Shown here one piece after another: positions 40,620 through 52,000 of a stretch of DNA of 64,000 nucleotides (within the stretch, counting starts at the first letter, position 1; each line of letters begins with the position of its first letter). The notes below the pieces were generated by a model, which was given only the letters and a program-made list of their open reading frames with translations, was not told the DNA's origin and did no database searches. The translations under genes were made by a program, and so were the position numbers. This DNA comes from Eulemur rufifrons (lineage: Eukaryota; Chordata; Mammalia; Primates; Lemuridae), in contig NC_091009.1 in assembly GCF_041146395.1 (NCBI RefSeq), forward strand, positions 3,810,001 through 3,874,000, read 5' to 3'.

Positions 40620-41468
40620 AATTATACAATTAATAATCAAGCCAAACGTATTGTTTCTCATTGTCCCACTTGTCAATTAATTAATCAGCTTAAATTTTCT
40701 GCAGGACTTAATCCTCGAGGTCTCTCGCCAAATGAATTATGGCAAATGGATGTTACTCATATTCCTAAATTTGGCAAGTTAGGTATTGTACGTGTTACTG
40801 TAGATACTTATTCCAGTCTTATTATGGCTACTCCATCCTCTGGAGAAACTGTTAGACATGTACTTTCACGTTTACACTCCTGTTTTGTATAAATGGGAGT
40901 CCCAGCCACCATTAAAACTGACAATGGCCCTGCTTACACTAGTCATTCTTTTGCAGCTTTTTATATTAAATGAGACATCAAGCACATTACTGGCATTCCT
41001 TATAATCCTCAAGGACAAGGTATTATAGAACGTACACATCAAACTTTAAAAAACATGTTATTAAAACAAAAAGGGGGAGGTAGACAGTCTCCCAAAGACA
41101 GAATAAATCAAGCCTTATTTACCTAAAATTTTTTGAATATTCATAAGGAAGATAAATTAACAGCAATAGAAAAGCATTGGAATGGGAGTCCACAATCAGA
41201 CTCTTTCCCTCACCAGCCTATCTGGTGGAAAGATAATGTAGAAAATAAATGGAAAAAAGGATGGGCAAAGGTGTGGGGGAGAGTTTTTGCTTGTGTTTTG
41301 ACAGATGACAGACCAACAGTCTGGATTCCAAGCAGAAGAATCAAACCCAGAGTGGAAACTCAAGGGGAAAAAGCAGAAGACACGTCAGGCACAGACCATG
41401 ACGTGGGGACAGCTGAAGAGAACATACAAAGAAGCAGACAAGATATTGAACCGGACATTTGTACCTAA
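40620..41468 (+). pseudogene. pol: Integrase with three stops, provirus 2
   Basis: D,D-35-E residues present at codons 40749, 40920 and 41028. Stops at 40890, 40971 and 41124 match copy 1. The PPT-like tract is at 41068-41080. Confidence 0.91.
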
Positions 41469-42944
41469 AACGTCTGTAAATCTTTTTCTTGCCATGATCT
41501 GCATGGTGAGCATGGTGGTAAGAGTGTCTGGCAACCAGACACATCACTATTGGGCATTCTAAAATTGCACCCACAGATATACCCCTTTGTAAGAAAGTAA
41601 TAATTTCTGATCCTAAAACTTGGGTACAATGGGACAATTATAGAGCTCACACGGGGCGCATTCTTGCTGGGTCCACATCTTATGGTGTTGTCCTAGACTG
41701 GAGTCCCTATGGACATCCTGCCTCCTCTCACAATTTTAAAAAGCTTCATTGGAATAAAACTGCCACCTCGATGTCTGTAAAAGACACTGACCTTAAAAGT
41801 CATATTACATGGCTCAATGATGGTATGAGCTCTCCAGCTCCTCATATTTTAGATGGCCCTATTCATGATCAATTGTGGAAAATATCAGCTGCTTTGCACC
41901 CTTTGCAGGCCTGGATTAGCACACACACTGGATACAAACAATAGCCGAGAATGGACTTTTAATTTAAATTCTACTCATTATATTCAAGTTTGTGTTAGAC
42001 TGCCTTACTTATTTATGATTGGACATGCTGTTTATAAAGAACCTTCTTTCCTAGTGACCTGTGACAACTGTTCTTATTATACCTGTATTAAGAATTCTAT
42101 AAAGTTCAACCCTTATAAAGAAACACTTTATATTTTCAAAGCCAGAACAGGACTGTGGTTACCTGTTAAAATGAATAGAGTCTGGCAAGAAACACCAGCA
42201 ATGTTCCTTTTGGATAAACTACTTAACCACATTCTTAAACGTACAAAAAGATTTATTGGTCTCTTAATAGCAGCTATTTTGGGAATCATTGCTGTCATTG
42301 CTTCTGCGGCCACCGCAGGTGTGGCTCTACATCAGACCGTTCAGACCACTGAATTTGTTCAAAACTGGCACCATGATTCAAATCAATTATGGTCTACACA
42401 AAATCAAATTGACTCTAAATTAGCTACTCAAGTGGCTGACTTACAGCAAGCAGTCACCTTGTTGGGAGACCAGGTTATAAGTCTACAAAAGCAACTTAGA
42501 CTTCGTTGTGATTGGAATATCACTCAATTTTGTGTTACACCTCATATATATAATCAAACTCGGTTTCCTTGGGAAAACATCAAAAAACATCTACTTAATC
42601 AAGGAAATCTGACTGAAGAGATTAAAAATTTACAACAAGAAATATTAAGTACCTTCAGTCACAAACTTAAATTGCTCTCTGAAGCTGACATTATTGATGA
42701 CATCTCTTCTGGTTTGGAGTCAGCTGATCCACTTTATCATCTTAAGATCTATGGGAGTTCCACTATTGTAACTTTTAGCATTATTTTAATCCTTTGCTTG
42801 TGTTTATTTATAGTCTGGAGAAAACTCCGAAGCAGACAAGAATCCAGAGACCAACTCCTCGCTGTGATGGCTGTCCAACTCCATCAACTTTCTTCAAAAA
42901 ATAAAAAAGGGGGAGATGTTGAGCCTAAGAATACTGAGTTGTAG
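41305..42944 (+). pseudogene. env: Envelope gene, provirus 2
   Basis: Same SU frameshifts and the same open 363-codon TM-containing frame (41853-42944), with furin-type site, fusion peptide and anchor. The translated frame is identical to that of copy 1. Confidence 0.9.
42903..42916 (+). promoter_or_regulatory. 3' polypurine tract, provirus 2
   Basis: AAAAAAGGGGGAGA next to the LTR TG at 42917. Confidence 0.92.
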
Positions 42945-43881
42945 AAATGCCCCCTGTATTTCTGGAGACAAGATTTGATTTCAGAAGTCAAATAAGGCTT
43001 TGCCTTAAGGAAAAGATAAATGTGTTAGTTCAAAAGCTGCCTCGTCTCAGGAGGGCGTCTTGCTGGTCAGTAGAAGCTGCATCTCAAGGAGACAGCTGTA
43101 AACTGGGCCTTTGGTTCTCACCTGTTTTGAAAGACAAGGCAGGCCTCCCTTAGGACCAAAGGTTGCTGGTGCTGCTGACAGGTGGACCCCCGGAGATGAG
43201 AGCTAATCAGATAGATATGCTAATGCCCAAGCCGGGCCCAGATGGAACCATGCGGTTCAAGTAATTAACACAAAGCACAGCCCATGTTGACTTCTGGGAT
43301 CATCTCTGTCTCCAAGAACACAATCACCAGAGCCAAGATGTCTCTGTTTGTTGCTAAAGTAATAGCCTTATCATAAAACTTAGGAGTTTGCCCCAAGAAG
43401 ACTTTATAACCCATTGTTCCCCTAGTTAGAGTTAGTTAAAGGATCTGTAGTAGACTTTTAGGAGACTTTGACCCTAAAGCAAACTGCCTGTTAGTATCAA
43501 AATCCCGTTGCCCTTGGCAACCGGAGCCTGTATGTACCCTATATAATACCTGTGTGGAGTTTCAGTCGGGGAAATATTTGATGCGGGTAAAATATTTCCA
43601 TCCGGATACCCTCCTTTATCTATTTTCATAAACTTTCACTTTATAAACTATATCTTTGGCTCTGTGTATTATTATTGCCATTACTTTATATTTTTATTTC
43701 TGTTTCCTACTATATTTTTCATCCTTTGCGATGACCCCTGCCTGAGAGACCTGATCGGAAGAAAAAACCTCTTTGCAGGGAGCGTAGCTAACTCCCTGCA
43801 AACTGGCGTAGTCAACTTAGAGATCTGATCAGAACAAAGAGAAAAGGACCTCTTTGCGGGGAGCGTAGCTAACTCCCCGCA
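42917..43881 (+). repeat. 3' LTR of provirus 2 (965 bp)
   Basis: Contains the U5 duplication: first hairpin 43774-43800, captured leader 43801-43813, terminal hairpin 43855-43881. It differs from the 5' LTR at the same two single-base sites as in copy 1. Confidence 0.94.
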
Positions 43882-43887
43882 TTCAGG
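43882..43887 (+). repeat. Provirus 2 target-site duplication, 3'
   Basis: ttcagg followed by the remainder of the C-type monomer. Confidence 0.92.
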
Positions 43888-46800
43888 CCCTCTGTCAGAT
43901 CGCTGGTTTGTTTTTATTATCCCCAGAGAAGAGTAGTGGGCATGTGTTTGGCAGGTGAAAAGTGCGGATTCTGTTTCAGAGAATTAAACAGGATCCGCAT
44001 GGTCATCTCATTCCTTTAAGAATCCTTTGCTTCATCAGCTGGGATTCCACCATGTTTCTATATACTCCTCTATGCGTGGGCACAGGTACCTGGCTTGTTC
44101 CAAGAAGTATGCTGGAGAGTTTTCAAATTAACCAGTACGTTGAAAATTATTTGCAGGTTTTCAGCGTTTCACCATAATTTTGATAACGTTTGTATGTGCC
44201 TCCTGAAACCCAAGAAGGCTGCGACGGACATAACTATGCTGAGGAGTAGCTGACGTGGTGTTGCCTATTTTTGTTAGTGGAGACAGACAAGAAGCCATTC
44301 TTCTAAGTATCATCCCACCACCATTTTTGCATTGTTTTAAAATGCAGGGAAATTTTGCAAGTTAGCATTATAATTAGTAGCTGGAGGGTACGGTTTTTTT
44401 TTTTGTGTGTGGTCGATGTGGATGGGGGGGTCAGGCCCTCTGTCAGTTCGCTGGTTAGTTTTTATTATAACCAGAGAGGAGAAGTGGGCATGTGTTTGGC
44501 AGGAGAAAAGGGCGGATTCTGTTTCAGAGAATTAACGATGATCCCCATGGTCATCCCGTTCCTTTAATAATCCTTTACTTCATCAGCTGGAAATCCACCA
44601 TGGTTCTATATACTCCTCTTTGCGTGGGAACAGGTAAGTGGCTTGTTCCAAGAAGTATGCCGCAGAACTTTTCAATTAACCACTACGATGAAAATTATTT
44701 GCAGGTGTTCAGCGTTTCACCATAATTGTGATAACGTTTGTTTGTGCCTCCTGAAACCCAAGAAGGCTGCGACGGCCATAACTATGTTGAGGAGTAGCTG
44801 ACTTGGTGTTGCCTATTTTTGTTAGTGGAGACAGACAAGAAGCCATTCTTCTAAGTATCATCCCTTCACCATTTTTGCATTGTTTTAAAATGCAGGGAAA
44901 TTTTGAAAGTTAGCATTATAATTAGTAGCTAGAGGGTACGGTTTTTTTTTTTTGTGTGTGTGGTTGATGTGGATGGGGGGGTCAGGCCCTCTGTCAGTTT
45001 GCTGGTTAGTTTTTATTATCCCCAGAGAGGAGAAGTGGGCATGTGTTTGGCAGGTGAAAAGGGCGGATTCTGTTTCAGAGAATTAACCATGATCCCCATG
45101 GTCATCCCGTTCCTTTAATAATCCTTTACTTCATCAGCTGGAAATCCACCATGGTTCTATATACTCCTCTTTGCGTGGGAACAGGTAACTGGCTTGTTCC
45201 AAGAAGTATGCCGCAGAGCTATTCAATTAACCACTACGTTGAAAATTATTTGCAGGTGTTCACGGTTTCACCATAATTGTGATAACGTTTGTTTGTGCCT
45301 CCTGAAACCCAAGAAGGCTGCGACGGACATAACTATGCTGAGGAGTAGCTGACTTGGTGTTGCCTATTTTTTTTAGTGGAGACTGACAAGTAGCCATTCT
45401 TCTGAGTATCATCCCACCACCATTTTTCCATTGTTATAAAATGCAGGGTAATTTTGCAAGTTAGCATTATAATTAGCAGGTGGAGGGTACGGTTTTTTTT
45501 TTGTGTGTGGTCGATGTGGATGGGGGGGTCAGGCCCTCTGTCAGTTCACTGGTTAGTTTTTATTATCCCCAGAGAGGAGAAGTGGGCATGTGTTTGGCAG
45601 GTGAAAAGGGCGGATTCTGTTTCAGAGAATTAACGATGATCCCATGCTCATCCCGTTCCTTTAATAATCCTTACCTTCATCAGCTGGAAATCCACCATGG
45701 TTCTATATACTCCTCTTTTCGTGGGAACAGGTAACTGGCTTGTTCCAAGAAGTATGCCGCAGAGCTTTTCAATTAACCAGTACGTTGAAAATTATTTGCA
45801 GGTGTTCAGCGTTTCACCACAATTGTGATAACGTGTGTATGTGCCTACTGAAACCAAATATGGCTGCTACGGACATAACTATGCTGAGGCGTAGCTAACT
45901 TGGTGTTGCCTATTTTTGTCAGTGGAGACTGACAAGAAGCCATTCATCTAAGTATCATCCCACCATCATTTCTCCATTGTTTAAAAATGCAGGGAAATTT
46001 TGCAAATTGGCATTATAGTTAGTAGCTGGAGGGTACTTTTTTTTTTTGTGGGGTCGGTCCGGATGGGTGTTCAGGCCCTCTGTCAGATCGCTGGTTTGTT
46101 TTTATTATCCCCAGAGAAGAGTAATGGGCATGTGTTTGGCAGGTGAAAAGTGCGGATTCTGTTTCAGAGAATTAAACAGGATCCGCATGGTCATCTCATT
46201 CCTTTAAGAATCCTTTGCTTCATCAGCTGGGATTCCACCATGTTTCTATATACTCCTCTATGCGTGGGCACAGGTACCTGGCTTATTCCAAGAAGTATGC
46301 TGGAGAGTTTTCAAATTAACCAGTACGTTGAAAATTATTTGCAGGTTTTCAGCATTTCACCATAATTTTGATAACGTTTGTATGTGCCTCCTGAAACCCA
46401 AGAAGGCTGCGACGGACATAACTATGCTGAGGCGTAGCTGACTTGGTTTTGCCTATTTTTGTCAGTGGAGACTGACAAGAAGCCATTCTTCTAAGTATCA
46501 TCCCACCACCATTTTTCCATTGTTTTAAAATGCAGGGAAATTTTGCAAGTTACCATTATAATTAGTAGTTGGAGGGTACGGTTTTTTTTTTGTGTGTGGT
46601 CGATGTGGTTGGGGGGGTCAGGCCCTCTTTCAGTTCGCTGGTTAGTTTTTATTATAACCAGAGAGGAGAAGTGGGCATGTGTTTGGCAGGTGAAAATAGC
46701 GGATTCTCTTTCAGAGAATTAACGATGATCCCCATGGTCATCCCGTTCCTTTAATAATCCTTTATTTCACCAGCTGGAAATCCACCATGGTTCTATATAC

Positions 46801-49009
46801 TCCTCTTTGCGTGGGAACAGGTAAGTGGCTTGTTCCAAGAAGTATGCCGCAGAGCTTTTCAATTAACCAGTACGTTGAAAATTATTTGCAGGTGTTCAGC
46901 GTTTCACCATAATTGTGATAACGTTTGTTTGTGCCTCCTGAAACCCAAGATGGATGCCACGAACAAAACTATGCTGAGGCGTAGCTGACTTGGTTTTGTC
47001 TATTTTTGTTAGTGGACACTGACAAGAATCCATTCTTCTAAGTATCATCTCACCATCATTTTTCCATTGTTTAAAAATGCAGGATAATTTTGCAATTTAG
47101 CATTATAACTAGTAGCTGGAGGCTACGGTGTTTTTTTTTTTTTTCCTGTGGGGTCGGTGTGGATGTGTTGGTCAGGCTCTCTGTCAGTTCGCTGGTTTGT
47201 TTATATTATCCCCAGAGAGGAGAAGTGGGTATTAGTATGGCAGGTGAAAACTGCGGATCTGTTTCAGAGAATTAAACAGGATCCGCATGGTAATCCCGTT
47301 CCTTTAAGAATCCTTTGCTTCATGAGCTGGGAATCCACCATGGTTCTATATACTTCTCTATACGTGGGCACAGGAAACTGGCTTGTTCCAAGAAGTATGC
47401 CTCAGAGCTTTTCAATTAACCAGTATGTTGAAAATCCTTTGCAGGTTTTCAGCGTTTCACCATAATTGTGATAACGTGTGTATGTGTCTCCTGAAACCCA
47501 ATATGGCTGCCAAGGACATAAGTATGCTGAGGCGTAGCTGACTTCGTGTTGCCTATTTTTGTTAGTGGAGACTGACAAGAAGCCATTCTTCTAAGAAGCA
47601 TCCCACCATCAGTTTTCCATTGTTTAAAAATGCAGGGAAATTTTGCAAGTTAGCATTATAATTAGTAGCTGGAGGGTACTTTTTTTTTTTTTTTGTGGGG
47701 TCAGTGTGGATGGGTTGGTCAGGCCATCTGTCAATTCACTGGTTTGTTTTTATTATCCCCAGAGAGGAGAAGTGGCCATGTGTTTGGCAGGTGAAAAGTG
47801 CGGATTCTGTTTCAGAGAATTAAACAGGATCCGCATGGTCATCTAATTCCTTTAAGAATCCTTTGCTTCTTCAGCTGGGATTCCACCATGTTTCTATATA
47901 CTCCTCTATGCGTGGGCACAGGTACCTGGCTTGTTCCAAGAAGTATGGCGCACAGCTTTTCAATTAACCACTACGTTGAAAATTATTTGCAGGTGTTCAG
48001 CGTTTCACCATAATTTTGATAACGTTTGTATGGGCCTCCTGAAACCCAAGAAGGCTGCGACGGACATAACTATGCTGAGGAGTAGCTGACTTGGTGTTGC
48101 CTATTTTTGTTAGTGGAGACAGACAAGAATCCATTCTTCTAAGTATCATCCCACCACCATTTTGCATTGTTTTATAATGCAGGGAAATTTTCAAAGTTAG
48201 CATTATAATTAGTAGCTGGTGGGTACGGTTTTTTTTTGTGTGTGGTCGATGTGGATGGGGGGGTCAGGCCCTCTGTCAGTTCGCTGGTTAGTTTTTATTA
48301 TCCCCAGAGAGGAGAAGTGGGCATGTGTTTGGCAGGTGAAAAGGGCGGATTCTGTTTCAGAGAATTAACGATGATCCCCATGGTCATCCCGTTCCTTTAA
48401 TAATCCTTTACTTCATCAGCTGGAAATCCACCATGGTTCTATATACTCCTCTTTCGTGGGAACAGGTAACAGGCTTGTTCCAAGAAGTATGCCGAGGAGC
48501 TTTTCAATTAACCACTACGTTGAAAATTATTTGCAGGTGTTCAGCATTTCACCATAATTGTGATAACGTTTGTTTGTGCCTCCTGAAACCCAAGATGGCT
48601 GCCAAGAACATAACGATGCTGAGGCGTAGCTGACTTGGTTTTGCCTATTTTTGTTAGTGAAGACTGACAAGAATCCATTCTTCTAAGTATCATCTCACCA
48701 TCATTTTTCAATTGTTTAAAAATGCAGGAAAATTTTGCAAGTTAGCATTATAATTACTAGCTGGAGGCTACGGTGTTTTTTTTTTCCTGTGGGGTCGGTG
48801 TGGATGTGTTGGTCAGGCCCTCTGTCAGTTGGCTTTTTTGATTTATTATCCCCAGAGAGGAGAAGTGGGTATTAGTATGGCAGGTGAAAACTGCGGATCT
48901 GTTTCAGAGAATTAAACAGGATCCGCATGGTAATCCCGTTCCTTTAAGAATCCTTTGCTTCATGAGCTGGGAATCCACCATGGTTCTATATACTTCTCTA
49001 TGCGTGGGC

Positions 49010-49035
49010 ACAGGAAACTGGTTTGTTTTTATTAT
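49010..49035 (+). other. Deletion junction fusing a B and a C monomer
   Basis: The B monomer reads up to 'ggcacaggaaactgg' and then passes into 'tttgtttttattatcccc' of a C monomer. The next anchor is only about 183 bp away instead of about 548, so about 365 bp are missing. The shared 'ctgg' at the join suggests microhomology. Confidence 0.85.
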
Positions 49036-52000
49036 CCCCAGAGAAGAGTAGTGGGCATGTGTTTGGCAGGTGAAAAGTGGGGATTCTGTTTCAGAGAATT
49101 AAACAGGATCCGCATGGTCATCTCATTCCTTTAAGAATCCTTTGCTTCATCAGCTGGGATTCCACCATATTTCTATATACTCCTCTATGCGTGGGCACAG
49201 GTACCTGGCTTGTTCCAAGAAGTATGCTGGAGAGTTTTCAAATTAACCAGTACGTTGAAAATTATTTGCAGGTGTTCAGCGTTTCACCATAATTGTGATA
49301 ACGTTTGTTTGTGCCTCCTGAAACCCAAGATGGCTGCCACGAACATAAGGATGCTGAGGCGTAGCTCACTTGGTTTTGCCTATTTTTGTTAGTGGAGACT
49401 GACAAGAATCCATTCTTCTAAGTATCATCTCACCATCATTTTTCCATTGTTTAAAAATGCAGGAAAATTTTGCAAGTTAGCATTATAATTAGTAGCTGGA
49501 GGCTAGAGTGTTTTTTTTTTTTTTCCTGTGGGGTCGGTGTGGATGTGTTGGTCAGGCCCTCTGTCAGTTCGCTGGTTTGTTTTTATTATCCCCAGAGAGG
49601 AGAAGTGGGTATAGTATGGCAGGTGAAAACTGCGGATTTGTTTCAGAGAATTAAACAGGATGCGCATGGTAATCCCGCTCCTTTAAGAATGCTTTGCTTC
49701 ATGAGCTGGGAATCCACCATGGTTCTATATACTTCTCTATGCGTGGGCACAGGAAACTGGCTTGTTCCAAGAAGTATGCCTCAGAGGTTTTCAATTAACC
49801 AGTATGTTGAAAATCCTTTGCAGGTTTTCAGCGTTTCACCATAATTGTGATAACGTGTGTATGTGCCTACTGAAACCAAATATGGCTGCTACGGACATAA
49901 CTATGCTGAGGCGTAGCTGACTTGGTTTTGCCTATTTTTGTCAGTGGAGACTGACAAGAAGCCATTCTTCTAAGTATCATCCCACCACCATTTTTCCATT
50001 GTTTTAAAATGCAGGGAAATTTTGCAGGTTACCATTATAATTAGTAGTTGGAGGGTACGGTTTTCTTTTTGTGTGTGGTCGATGTGGATGGGGGGGTCAG
50101 GCCCTCTGTCAGTTCGCTGGTTAGTTTTTATTATCCCCAGAGAGGAGAAGTGGGCATGTGTGTGACAGGTGAAAAGGGCGGATTCTGTTTCAGAGAATTA
50201 ACGATGATCCCCATGATCATCCTGTTCCTTTAGTAATCCTTTACTTCATCAGCTGGAAATTCACCATGGTTCTATATACTCCTCTCTGCGTGGAAACAGG
50301 TAACTGGCTTGTTCCAAGAAGTATGCCGCAGAGCTTTTCAATTAACCAGTACGTTAAAAATTATTTGCAGGTGTTCAGCGTTTCACCATAATTGTGATAA
50401 CGTTTTTTTGTGCCTCCTGAAACCCAAGATGGCTTCCACGAACATAAGGATGCTCAGGCGTAGCTGACATGGTTTTGCCTATTTTTGTTAGTGGAGACTG
50501 ACAAGAATCCATTCTTCTAAGTATCATCTCACCATCATTTTTCCATTGTTTAAAAATGCAGGAAAATTTTGCAAGTTAGCATTATAATTAGTAGCTGGAG
50601 GCTAGAGTGTTTTTTTTTTTTTTCCTGTGGGGTCGGTGTGGATGTGTTGGTCAGGCCCTCTGTCAGTTCGCTGGTTTGTTTTTATTATCCCAAGAGAGGA
50701 GAAGTGGGTATAGTATGGCACGTGAAAACTGCGGATTTGTTTCAGAGAATTAAACAGGATCCGCATCATAATCCCGTTCCTTTAAGAATGCTTTGCTTCA
50801 TGAGCTGGGAATCCACCATGGTTCTATATACTCCTCTTTGCGTGGGAACAGGTAAGTGGCTTGTTCCAAGAAGTATGCCGCAGAGCTTTTCAATTAACCA
50901 CTACGTTGAAAGTTATTTGCAGGTGTTCAGCGTTTCACCATAATTGTGATAACGTTTGTTTGTGCCTCCTCAAACCCAAGAAGGCTGCGACGGACATAAC
51001 TATGCTGAGGAGTAGCTGACTTGGTGTTGCCTATTTTTGTCAGTGGAGACTGACAAGAATCCATTCTTCTAAGTATCATCCCACCATCATTTCTCCATTG
51101 TTTAAAAATGCAGGGAAATTTTGCAAATTGGCATTATAGTTAGTAGCTGGAGGGTACTATTTTTTTTGTGGAGTCGGTCAGGATGGGTGTTTCGGCCCTC
51201 TGTTAGATCGCTGGTTTGTTTTTATTTTCCCCAGAGAAGAGTAGTGGGCATGTGTTTGGCAGGTGAAAAGTGCGGATTCTGTTTCAGAGAATTAAACAGG
51301 ATACGCATGGTCATCTCATTCCTTTAAGAATCCTTTGCTTCATCAGCTGGAATTCCACCATGTTTCTATATACTCCTCTATGCGTGGGCACAGGTACCTG
51401 GCTTGTTCCAAGAAGTATGCTGGAGAATTTTCAAATTAACCAGTACGTTGCAAATTATTTGCAGGTTTTCAGCGTTTCACCATAATTTTGATAACGTTTG
51501 TATGTGCCTCCTGAAACCCAAGAAGGCTGCGACGGACATAACTATGCTAAGGAGTAGCTGACTTGGTGTTGCCTACTTTTGTTAGTGGAGACAGACAAGA
51601 AGCCATTCTTCTAAGTATCATGCCACCACCATTTTTCCATTGTTTTAAAATGCAGGGAAATTTTGCAAGTTAGCGTTATAATTAGTAGCTGGAGGGTACG
51701 GTTTTTTTTTTGTGTGTGTGGTAGATGTGGATGGGGGGTCAGGCCCTCTGTCAGTTCGCTGGTTAGTTTTTATTATCCCCAGAGAGGAGAAGGGGGCATG
51801 TGTTTGGCAGGTGAAAAGGGCGGTTTCTGTTTCAGAGAATTAACGATGATCCCCATGGTTATCCCGTTCCTTTAATAATCCTTTACTTCATCAGCTGGAA
51901 ATCCACCATGGTTCTATATACTCCTCTTTGCGTGGGAACAGGTAACAGGCTTGTTCCAAGAAAAATGCCGCAGAGCTTTTCAATTAACCAGTACGTTGAA

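Larger units (their letters stand above)
37613..43881 (+). mobile_element. Betaretrovirus-like endogenous provirus, copy 2 (duplicate)
   Basis: It has the same 6,269-bp length and the same lesions (dUTPase stops, RT deletion, three integrase stops, SU frameshifts, asymmetric LTRs) as copy 1, each at +14,504. Shared private lesions and an identical flanking monomer prove common descent after insertion. Confidence 0.95.
30818..45321 (+). repeat. 14,504-bp tandem segmental duplication, unit 2
   Basis: Same content and order as unit 1. Counting past the unit, 45322-45371 still matches 30818-30867 and then differs (t at 45372, g at 30868). The exchange point therefore lies somewhere within about 50 bp of a satellite monomer near 'ggacataactatgctgagga'. 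Confidence 0.93.

Noticed and set aside
37613..43881. Provirus 2 as an independent insertion
   Set aside because: It has the same flanking monomer, target hexamer, lesions and LTR differences as provirus 1 at a constant offset. This can only be duplication after insertion, or an assembly repeat.
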